Below are positions 35,147 through 42,351 of a DNA stretch of 64,000 bases, one piece after another (the stretch's first letter is position 1; each line of letters starts with the position of its first letter). The stretch is from Roseibium sp. MMSF_3412 (lineage in GTDB: Bacteria > Pseudomonadota > Alphaproteobacteria > Rhizobiales > Stappiaceae): contig NZ_JASHJI010000025.1 in the NCBI RefSeq assembly GCF_030733265.1, positions 1 through 64,000 on the forward strand, given 5' to 3'. The position numbers and the translations under genes are program-made. The notes under the pieces are model-generated. The model did not search any database, was not told the DNA's origin, and worked only from the letters and a program-made list of their open reading frames with translations.

Positions 35147-35414
35147 TAGGGTACTGACTCATAAATGAAGTCAATTTGGTTTGGATCGTTTTGACCAACT
35201 GCGAGAAGCGAAAGCGCAGGAAATGTGGTTCATTTTCAAGCCTTTCGCGACGTGGCAGATGGCCAAAACGGCCAAATCCGAAGGACGGCAAAATGGCTGT
35301 ATCTCGCAGCGTCACCGCGCTTGACCGGGCATAAAGCCCGCTCTGCACACGCTTCCTCCCGAGGTTTTGCCATTTCTGCCGCCAAATCGGCGTCATTTAT
35401 GAGTCCGTACCCTA
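35147..35414 (+). mobile_element. MITE-like repeat, copy 2
   Basis: 268 bases bounded by TA dinucleotides. The terminal inverted repeats are near-perfect: left TAGGGTACTGACTCATAA and right TTATGAGTCCGTACCCTA. It is about 96 percent identical by eye to copy 3 (58348-58615, inverted) and more distantly related to copy 1. It has internal hairpins GGCC-aaaac-GGCC and CGGGC-ataaa-GCCCG. No transposase is encoded. It sits 38 bases upstream of the sulfatase start codon, so it has replaced or displaced the native promoter of that gene. Confidence 0.85.
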
Positions 35415-35597
35415 CGGCAGTTTATCGGCTAACCACCGATAGAACAGGCCTTTTTCCGGATTTGCGGCAAGAAAGGCGGTGAATTTTGCCTCCAGCGTCA
35501 GGGCGATCGGATTCTGGCGGAAAATGCACGTTTTGGGCGGGCAAGGGACTTGGCAGATTTCACGACCCGAGAGCGCGATTGCGCTCGGCGTCTTCCG

Positions 35598-36470
35598 CTA
35601 CCCCGCCTCACCAAAGTCACGCGCGACCTCCTGGGCGATGCGCGCGGCCCGTTCGATCAGTTCGTTCCTGGGTTCGCCGATAAAGGTTGCGGTGAAGCGC
35701 AGCGGTGTTGCCTGCCAGCCCGGATCGAAAGTCGTTATCCGCTTTTCTTCGACCAGCCGCCGCCCGAGAACACGCGGCAGAATGCCGACACCGATGCCCG
35801 ATGCCACCATCTCGAAACCGGTCGACAGCGAGTTCGTCGGAAAGATCTGGGCGGAACTGCCATAGCGGTCGCGAAGTTCCTGTGTCAGTTCCCGGTGCGG
35901 GCGCGAGTTCCGGTTATAGGTAATGACCGGTGTGGTGCTCAGGTCCGGGTCCGGCAGATCGATCGGCCGGTACCAGGACAGTTCGAAAGGTGGCAGATCC
36001 AGGTTGTCGACGCTGTATTCGGAGACGGGGCCCATCAGCATTGTCAGATCGAGCGACCGGTCCAGCAGCATTTCCCGAAGGTTGACGGATATGTCGACCG
36101 ACACCTCGATCTTGAGTCTCGGAAACCGGCTGTGCAATTCACGGATGAAATCGGGCAGCCATGTTTGCGCCACGGTCTCGGCAACGCCGAGACGAAGCAG
36201 GCTGCTGACGCTGTCATCAGCCATCACCTCGCCCTTGATGCGTTCCATGATTTCCATGATCTGTTCGGCATGGTTGCGGAGCAAAACGCCCTGACGGGTC
36301 AGCACAACACCCGTCGACACCCGGCTGAACAACTCCGTACCCAGATAGGTCTCGAGGCTGGAAATCCGTGTAGAGACAGCCGGTTGCGAGACATTCAGCT
36401 GCTCCGCCGCCCGGCGCACACCACCCATGCGCGCGACACTGAGAAAGGTTTTGAGTTGCTCGAAAGTCAT
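35598..36470 (-). CDS. LysR-family transcriptional regulator
   Basis: 290 residues from MTFEQLKTFLSVARMGG; GGAGGG precedes the ATG at 36470. The helix-turn-helix is AAEQLNVSQPAVSTRISSLETYLG, followed by the linker helix and the two-lobed inducer-binding domain. Divergent from the hydro-lyase/TRAP/amidase cluster, which it probably activates; a perfect T-N11-A inverted repeat is located between them. Confidence 0.94.
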   Translation of the reverse strand: MTFEQLKTFLSVARMGGVRRAAEQLNVSQPAVSTRISSLETYLGTELFSRVSTGVVLTRQGVLLRNHAEQIMEIMERIKGEVMADDSVSSLLRLGVAETVAQTWLPDFIRELHSRFPRLKIEVSVDISVNLREMLLDRSLDLTMLMGPVSEYSVDNLDLPPFELSWYRPIDLPDPDLSTTPVITYNRNSRPHRELTQELRDRYGSSAQIFPTNSLSTGFEMVASGIGVGILPRVLGRRLVEEKRITTFDPGWQATPLRFTATFIGEPRNELIERAARIAQEVARDFGEAG

Positions 36471-36484
36471 GGCATCCCTCCGCA

Positions 36485-36509
36485 AAGTGATAAAAAAACC
36501 TGATCACTT
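36485..36509. promoter_or_regulatory. LysR-type box (T-N11-A)
   Basis: AAGTGAT-N11-ATCACTT is a perfect 7-base inverted repeat with the 11-base spacing expected of LysR operators, in the 111-base divergent region between the lysR gene and the hydro-lyase gene. Confidence 0.8.
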
Positions 36510-36581
36510 CGGACAAAAAATCACGATTTGACTTGATAATAGATAGACCGCAGCATTTTGCCACCGACTTTCGAGGTGGAA

Positions 36582-37409
36582 ATGACCAGCGAGCGTGCAC
36601 AGCTTCCCGACCTGTTTGATATGGACCTTGCGGCCCAGCGCCAGCTGATCCGGGACGGTCACTACAACGGGCACACGGCGGGACTTGCGAAGGGCAATCT
36701 GCAGTGCAACCTGGCCATCCTGCCGGCAGATCTCGCCGATGACTTTCACACCTATTGCCGGCTGAACCCGAAGCCCTGCCCGCTGGCAGGTGTGTCGCGC
36801 GCCGGTGAACCGACCATTGCGCGCCTTGGTACGGACGTCGACATCCGGACAGATGCCGCGCGCTACAACATCTATCGGCACGGTGTCCTGGAACAGCAGG
36901 TCAACGATCTTTACGCGTATTGGCGCGACGATCTCGTCGCCTTTGCAATCGGCTGCTCCTTCACGTTTGAGGACGCGTTGCGCAAAGCCGGGATCGTCAT
37001 GCGGCACATCGACAGCAACGTAACCGTTCCGATGTTCCTTTCCTCCATCCAGACCACACCGAGCGGTCCCTTCCACGGCGGCATGGTTGTCTCCATGCGC
37101 CCGATTCCCGAAGACCGGATCGGTGAAGTTGTCGATATCTGCGCAAAGTTCCCGCTGGCGCATGGTGCTCCGGTTCATGTGGGCGATCCGGCCGACATCG
37201 GCATTCCGGATCTTGACGCACCCGACTGGGGTGAAGCGGTCGAGTTCAAGCCGGGCGAAATTCCGGTTTTCTGGGCCTGCGGCGTCACTCCGCAGGCGGC
37301 TATCATGAGATCGAAACCGCCCCTTTCCATCACCCATGCACCCGGTGCGATGCTGATATCAGGCGTCTCGGAGACGACCGGCCCGCTTTACACCTATAAC
37401 GATAACTAA
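36582..37409 (+). CDS. DUF1445/YcsI-family putative hydro-lyase (D-glutamate-cyclase-like)
   Basis: 275 residues. The ATG at 36582 has GAGGTG just upstream and is preferred to the TTG at 36558. Family landmarks: QRQLIRDGHYNGHTAGLAKGNLQCNLAILP, FAIGCSFTFEDALRKAG, MRPIPEDRIGEVVDI, and FWACGVTPQAAIMRSKPPLSITHAPGAMLIS. Mammalian DUF1445-containing D-glutamate cyclase makes 5-oxo-D-proline from D-glutamate; bacterial members are annotated only as hydro-lyases. First gene of the LysR-controlled unit, 32 bases from the TRAP binding-protein gene. Confidence 0.9.
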   Translation: MTSERAQLPDLFDMDLAAQRQLIRDGHYNGHTAGLAKGNLQCNLAILPADLADDFHTYCRLNPKPCPLAGVSRAGEPTIARLGTDVDIRTDAARYNIYRHGVLEQQVNDLYAYWRDDLVAFAIGCSFTFEDALRKAGIVMRHIDSNVTVPMFLSSIQTTPSGPFHGGMVVSMRPIPEDRIGEVVDICAKFPLAHGAPVHVGDPADIGIPDLDAPDWGEAVEFKPGEIPVFWACGVTPQAAIMRSKPPLSITHAPGAMLISGVSETTGPLYTYNDN

Positions 37410-37441
37410 CTGAAAAAAATGAGAAACAGAGGACGAACGAT

Positions 37442-38488
37442 ATGAACAGACTGGTATTGATGTCAGCGATTTCCGTGATCGCATTTGCGGCCGGGACACA
37501 CGCCAAGGCAGAAGAACTTGCCGTGGTCGGCAGCTGGAGCGGATTGCCGCTGCACAAGCAGTATGAAGCGCCGTTCTGGAACGAAAAACTCCCGGAACTT
37601 TCCGGCGGTGACCTCTCCGCAGCGCTGACGACCCACGACCAGATGGGGATCGCCGGAGGTGATGTTTTCCGCATGCTCTCCCAAGGCGTGTTCGACGTCG
37701 GCATGACGGTAGCCGACTACGCGGTTTCCGACAGCGTCGCCCTGGAGGGCCTTGATGTACCGCTGATCGCAACGGATGCCGCCACAGCGCAAAAGGCCGT
37801 CGAAGCCGCCCGCCCGATGGTCGACGACATCTACAAGGATGTCTTCAACGCCAAGGTGCTCGGGATCGCGCCCTACCCGCCACAGGTGGTTTTCTGCAAT
37901 GCGGAGATCGGCTCCCTCGACGACCTGAAGGGCAAAAAGATTCGCGCGTCCGGCAGGATGACAGCCAAGTTCCTGGAAGCCCTCGGCGCGGAAGGCGTTA
38001 ATGTCGGTTTCGGCGAGGTTCCGGGCGCTCTTCAGCGCGGCGTTGTCGACTGCGCCATCACCGGCGCAGGCTCGGGCTACAACGCCGGCTGGTGGGAAGT
38101 TTCCACCCACCTCATGCCGCTGCCGCTCGGAGGCTGGGACCCGGTCGTGACCGCAATCAACCTGGACAAGTGGAATTCCCTGTCCGACGCCCAGAAAGCA
38201 GCGCTGGAAAAAGGCGTGAAGGAAGGTCTTGAGGCACCCGCCTGGGAAACCGCCCAGAATGCCCTTGAAAATGATGTTGCCTGCCTGACGGGCAACGGCG
38301 AATGCCCCTATGGCGATGCACGCGGTCTGATCCTGGTTGAAGCCAGCGAGGCAGATCAGGCCAAGGCCAAGGAAGTTCTCATCACCGAGGTGCTTCCGGA
38401 CTGGGCCGAGCGCGCAGGCGGTGACTGGGCGGCACGCTGGAGCGAGAGCGTCGGCAAGGTCACCGGTGTGAAACTGGAAACCAACTGA
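37442..38488 (+). CDS. TRAP transporter substrate-binding protein, DctP/TAXI-like
   Basis: 348 residues with a cleavable signal peptide (MNRLVLMSAISVIAFAAGTHAKA). The mature protein has the DctP-type core, including KGKKIRASGRMTAKFLEALGAE, where the Arg normally contacts the ligand carboxylate, and GVVDCAITGAGSGYNAGWWEVS. This predicts an organic acid or amino-acid-like substrate. It delivers to the two membrane subunits encoded directly downstream (11-base gap). Confidence 0.92.
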   Translation: MNRLVLMSAISVIAFAAGTHAKAEELAVVGSWSGLPLHKQYEAPFWNEKLPELSGGDLSAALTTHDQMGIAGGDVFRMLSQGVFDVGMTVADYAVSDSVALEGLDVPLIATDAATAQKAVEAARPMVDDIYKDVFNAKVLGIAPYPPQVVFCNAEIGSLDDLKGKKIRASGRMTAKFLEALGAEGVNVGFGEVPGALQRGVVDCAITGAGSGYNAGWWEVSTHLMPLPLGGWDPVVTAINLDKWNSLSDAQKAALEKGVKEGLEAPAWETAQNALENDVACLTGNGECPYGDARGLILVEASEADQAKAKEVLITEVLPDWAERAGGDWAARWSESVGKVTGVKLETN

Positions 38489-38498
38489 GGCACAAACG

Positions 38499-39032
38499 AT
38501 GACGTCCCTGGCTCTTGCCCTCCGGCGGATCAATGATCGCCTGGCAATCCTCGTAGGCCTGATCCTTCTCGCCTGCGTTGCGTTCACGCTCATAGAGATC
38601 ATTGCACGCCGGTTGGGCGGGTCGCTCGGGGGTGTCGATGAAATCTCCGGCTACGTCATGGCCGTGACCACAAGCTGGGGAATAAGCTACGCCCTGACGG
38701 AGCAGGCGCATGTGCGCATCGACCTGCTCCGCCAGCGCCTGGTGCCTCTTGGCCGCGCCGTGTTCGACATCATTTCCCTGGTATGCCTTTCCGGCACGGC
38801 CATCGTCGTCGCCTGGCGCGGCTGGGGCGTCCTTGAAAAGACCCTCTCGACCGGTGCGCGCGCCAACACGCCGCTGGAGACACCCCTGTGGATCCCGCAG
38901 TCCCTCTGGTGGGCCGGCTGGGTCTGGTTCGCGCTGTCGGCCTGCGTGCTGCTTGCCTCCGTTCTCGTCAGCTTTCTGGCCTCCGACTACAAATCCGTCG
39001 ACGCGGTCGCCGGTGCGAAGGGGGAAGCATGA
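38499..39032 (+). CDS. TRAP transporter small permease, DctQ type
   Basis: 177 residues with four transmembrane helices (LAILVGLILLACVAFTLIEII; EISGYVMAVTTSWGISYAL; VFDIISLVCLSGTAIVVAW; WFALSACVLLASVLVSFLA). EISGYVM is the family hallmark. Its stop codon overlaps the large-permease start (ATGA). Confidence 0.92.
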   Translation: MTSLALALRRINDRLAILVGLILLACVAFTLIEIIARRLGGSLGGVDEISGYVMAVTTSWGISYALTEQAHVRIDLLRQRLVPLGRAVFDIISLVCLSGTAIVVAWRGWGVLEKTLSTGARANTPLETPLWIPQSLWWAGWVWFALSACVLLASVLVSFLASDYKSVDAVAGAKGEA

Positions 39033-40309
39033 TTGCCTTCACCTCCGTCGGACTGCTCGGCCTTCTGACCCTCTCCATTCCCGTCGGCATCGTGCTGTTC
39101 CTGCTGGCCTTCGGTATCGACGAATTCTTCAGCCCTTTCCCGCTGATGCGCGGGCTCGGCCAGATCGTCTGGTCTTCCTCCAACTCCGCAACCCTCATCG
39201 CCATTCCGATGTTCGTGCTCCTCGGAGAGATTCTGGTCCGCAGCGGCGTCGCGCGGCGCACCTATACGGCGCTTGAAAAGTGGGTTGCCTGGATGCCGGG
39301 CGGGCTGATCCACGCCAATGTGGCAACTTCGACGATGTTTTCGGCGACATCCGGCTCCTCGGTTGCAACAGCAGCCACTGTGGCGACCGTTGCCATGCCC
39401 CAGGCGCAGGCGCTCGGTTACAATCCGAAGCTCTTTTCCGGCGCAATCGCCGCCGGTGGAACGCTCGGGATCATGATCCCGCCCTCCATCAACCTGATCG
39501 TCTACGGGTTCCTGACGGAAAGCTCCATCCCGCAACTGTTCCTCGCCGGCCTGATACCGGGTCTGTTCCTTGCGGGACTGTTCATGCTGATCACGGTGAT
39601 CATCTGCATTTTCAAACCGTCCCTCGGCGGACCGCGCCAGTCGAGCACACTGAAGGAAAAACTGGACGGTCTGGCCGATCTCCTGCCGATCTTCGGGCTC
39701 TTTGCGGCGATTGTCGGGTCGATCTATGCCGGATGGGCCACACCCACGGAGGCGGCGACAGTCGGTGTTGCCATTTCTCTGCTCATCGCCGCGCACCAGC
39801 GGGCACTGAACTGGGAGATGCTGCAGGACGCGCTGCGCGGGTCCGTCAAGACTTCGGCGATGATCATGCTGGTCGTCATCGGCGCATATGTCCTCAATTT
39901 TGCGCTGACAGCCGCCGGTGTCAGCCGGGCTCTGCAGGATGTCCTGTCCGGTCTGGGACTGGGTCCGCTGGAAACGCTGCTTGTGATCATCCTGATCTAC
40001 ATCGTGCTCGGCTTTTTCATCGAGACCCTGTCGCTCATGGTCGCGACCATCCCGATCGTGGTCCCGATCATCGTACAGCTTGGCTATGACAAGATCTGGT
40101 TCGGCATCCTGATGATCATTCTGGTCGAAATGGCCCTGATCACGCCGCCCGTCGGGCTCAACCTCTACGTGGTTCAGGCCGCACGCAAATCGGGCAGTTT
40201 CAGCGACGTCATGCTTGGCTGCATTCCCTATGCGCTGGCGATGCTGGCGATGGTCGGCCTGCTCATTCTCATGCCCCAGTTGGCCCTGTTCCTGCCATCA
40301 ACCCTGTAA
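39029..40309 (+). CDS. TRAP transporter large permease, DctM type
   Basis: 426 residues from the ATG at 39029, which overlaps the DctQ stop by four bases. About twelve helices. Signatures: SATSGSSVATAATVATVAMP (transport loop), GTLGIMIPPSINLIVYG and LITPPVGLNLYV. With DctP and DctQ it forms a sodium-driven secondary importer for a carboxylate-like ligand, most probably the substrate of the adjacent amidase/hydro-lyase enzymes. Confidence 0.94.
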   Translation: MIAFTSVGLLGLLTLSIPVGIVLFLLAFGIDEFFSPFPLMRGLGQIVWSSSNSATLIAIPMFVLLGEILVRSGVARRTYTALEKWVAWMPGGLIHANVATSTMFSATSGSSVATAATVATVAMPQAQALGYNPKLFSGAIAAGGTLGIMIPPSINLIVYGFLTESSIPQLFLAGLIPGLFLAGLFMLITVIICIFKPSLGGPRQSSTLKEKLDGLADLLPIFGLFAAIVGSIYAGWATPTEAATVGVAISLLIAAHQRALNWEMLQDALRGSVKTSAMIMLVVIGAYVLNFALTAAGVSRALQDVLSGLGLGPLETLLVIILIYIVLGFFIETLSLMVATIPIVVPIIVQLGYDKIWFGILMIILVEMALITPPVGLNLYVVQAARKSGSFSDVMLGCIPYALAMLAMVGLLILMPQLALFLPSTL

Positions 40310-40320
40310 GAGAAGAATTC

Positions 40321-40974
40321 ATGAAGTTTCAGACCGAAACCGGTGTGCTGGAAAGCACGCCCGAAAGGCTCATTGTGGCCGGCTGGACCGGCCGCGACCG
40401 GGCCGCCGTCGATCACCACATAGAGGAACTGGCCGCAATTGGTGTTCCCGCTCCATCAACCGTGCCGCTGTACTATCAGTGTTCGCCCGCTCTCCTGACG
40501 CAGGCAACCGCAATTCAGGCACTCGGAGAAGAAACATCGGGTGAAGCTGAGCCTCTTCTGCTCCAACAGGATGGCAGGATCTGGATCGGCCTTGGGTCTG
40601 ATCACACGGACCGCGCCCTGGAAGCCCATTCCGTCGCCGCCTCAAAGCAGATTTGCGCAAAACCCATTGCGGATGTCCTGTGGCCGCTGGAGGCGGTGGA
40701 ACCGCATCTGGATGATCTTGTTCTGAAATCATGGATCGAGAAAGACGGAAGCTGGGTTCCCTATCAGGACGGAAAACTCGCTTCGATCCTGCCGCTGGAG
40801 CAACTCGTGGCCGGGGCAGCGCTTACCGACGGAACCGCGATGCTGTGCGGCACGCTTCCGGCAATTGGCGGCGTGCGCCCGGCCCCGGCCTTCAGGATGT
40901 CGCTGACGGATCCGGTCCGCGGCCAATCCATTGACTGGAGCTACCGAACGGCTACTCTTCGCAGCATCTCGTGA
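40321..40974 (+). CDS. DUF2848 domain protein
   Basis: 217 residues, twelve bases after dctM. Matches the uncharacterised DUF2848 family by LIVAGWTGRDRAAVDHHIEELAAIGVP, IWIGLGSDHTDRALEAHSVAASKQICAKP and LVLKSWIEKDGSW. The beta-rich pattern resembles the fumarylacetoacetate-hydrolase fold, so it may hydrate, hydrolyse or decarboxylate an intermediate. This is inference. Soluble and cytosolic; no signal peptide. Confidence 0.85.
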   Translation: MKFQTETGVLESTPERLIVAGWTGRDRAAVDHHIEELAAIGVPAPSTVPLYYQCSPALLTQATAIQALGEETSGEAEPLLLQQDGRIWIGLGSDHTDRALEAHSVAASKQICAKPIADVLWPLEAVEPHLDDLVLKSWIEKDGSWVPYQDGKLASILPLEQLVAGAALTDGTAMLCGTLPAIGGVRPAPAFRMSLTDPVRGQSIDWSYRTATLRSIS

Positions 40975-41014
40975 CGCCCTTCCCGCCTTTTTCGCCATCA
41001 CAGGACTGCCCCGA

Positions 41015-42295
41015 ATGAGCGCATCGTTTCCCTGGACACCCGACACCGCCGCCAGCCGTCTTGAAACCACGCTGGAGCGAGCGGCCGGGGAGCAGGCGGC
41101 GAAGTCCGTCTTTCTGAAACTCCTGGGTGACCGGGCAAGGGAGCAGGCTGAAAGGGCGTCGGCGGCAGACGGCCCGCTTGCGGGCGCTCTGATAAGCGTG
41201 AAAGCGCTGTTTGATGTTGAAGGCGAGACAACGACAAGCGCGACCAGGGTCCTTGCCGGTGATCCGCCGGCAAAGGCGGATGCGCCCGCGATTGCGCGCC
41301 TTGAGGCGGCCGGCGGTGTCTTTGTCGGTCTCACCAACATGTCCGAGTTCGCCTATTCCGGACTGGGGCTCAACCCGCATTACGGCACGCCCGAAAACCC
41401 GGCCTATCCCGGCTGCGCTCCGGGTGGCTCGACAAGCGGTGGTGCCGTTTCGGTGGCCCTCGGATTGTGCGACATCGCAATCGGAAGCGACACCGGCGGC
41501 TCCCTGCGCATTCCTGCCGCATTCACGGGCATCACCGGTTTCAAACCGACGCAGAGTTCCGTTTCGATGGACGGGGGCAAGCCCCTGTCCGACAGTCTCG
41601 ACAGCTTCGGCCCCATGGCGAAAACCGTCGCGGCCTGCGAGCTGGCCTGGCAGGTCATGGCGGGGAAAGACACAACTCCCGCCAATCCTGCACCCGCGCG
41701 CCTGATCATTCCCGCCAATTTCGGCTTCACCGAGATGGACCACGCCGTTTCAGAAGGTTTCAGGGCGGTGGTCGCAAAGCTGCGGGCGGCGGGGTTGGAA
41801 GTCGTCGAGCGGGAGATAGCCGCCATGTCGATGTATGACGGCGTGCCCCCCTGGCACATGACCTCGGTGGAATCGCGCGCACACTACGAGCGGCACTTTC
41901 AGGCATCGCCCGACCGGTTCGATCCGCGGGTCCATGCCAGAATGGGCCGGGCGGAGGAAATCTCGGCGGTTGAGTACCGGCAGACACTGAACAGGCGTCA
42001 GGAATTCATTGCCGCCTTCCGGGAAGAAATCGGCGAGGACATGCTGCTTCTGCCGACCACCCCCAAGCTGCCGCCCCGAATTGAGGAGCTTGCCGACGAT
42101 GACGCCTTCAACCGGCTGAATCTCCTTGCGCTTCGCAACCCGTCGCTTGCCAATGTCGCCGATGCCTGCGCAATAGCGATGCCCCACCGGCACGAGGAAT
42201 TAACATTGAGCTCAATGCTTGTCGCCGCAGGCGGGCGGGATGCGGAACTGCTCGCTTGCGCGAAGGTTGTTGAGGCTGGTCTTCAGACCATGTGA
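41015..42295 (+). CDS. Amidase signature family hydrolase
   Basis: 426 residues from MSASFPWTPD; the longer frame to 40931 overlaps DUF2848 and is not favoured. The Ser-cisSer-Lys triad regions are visible: LISVKALFDVEG (Lys), GGSTSGGAVSVALGL (cis-Ser) and GSDTGGSLRIPAAFTGITGFKPT (nucleophilic Ser). It hydrolyses an amide to acid and ammonia. Last gene of the LysR/TRAP cluster and likely the catabolic entry or end step. Confidence 0.93.
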   Translation: MSASFPWTPDTAASRLETTLERAAGEQAAKSVFLKLLGDRAREQAERASAADGPLAGALISVKALFDVEGETTTSATRVLAGDPPAKADAPAIARLEAAGGVFVGLTNMSEFAYSGLGLNPHYGTPENPAYPGCAPGGSTSGGAVSVALGLCDIAIGSDTGGSLRIPAAFTGITGFKPTQSSVSMDGGKPLSDSLDSFGPMAKTVAACELAWQVMAGKDTTPANPAPARLIIPANFGFTEMDHAVSEGFRAVVAKLRAAGLEVVEREIAAMSMYDGVPPWHMTSVESRAHYERHFQASPDRFDPRVHARMGRAEEISAVEYRQTLNRRQEFIAAFREEIGEDMLLLPTTPKLPPRIEELADDDAFNRLNLLALRNPSLANVADACAIAMPHRHEELTLSSMLVAAGGRDAELLACAKVVEAGLQTM

Positions 42296-42304
42296 AGACA
42301 AGGC

Positions 42305-42335
42305 GGAGGCTGACCGCACTCGGTTGTCGGCCTCC
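42305..42335. terminator. Possible hairpin between convergent genes
   Basis: GGAGGC...GCCTCC with a nested ACCG/CGGT pairing lies just after the amidase stop and before the RTX protease stop. No T-run follows, so function is uncertain. Confidence 0.35.
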
Positions 42336-42351
42336 CGCAACACTTCAGAGG

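Noticed and set aside
33570-35396. 608-residue version of the sulfatase
   Set aside because: The first 96 codons are MITE sequence and precede a clear signal peptide with its own ribosome site at 35108, so the shorter form is annotated.
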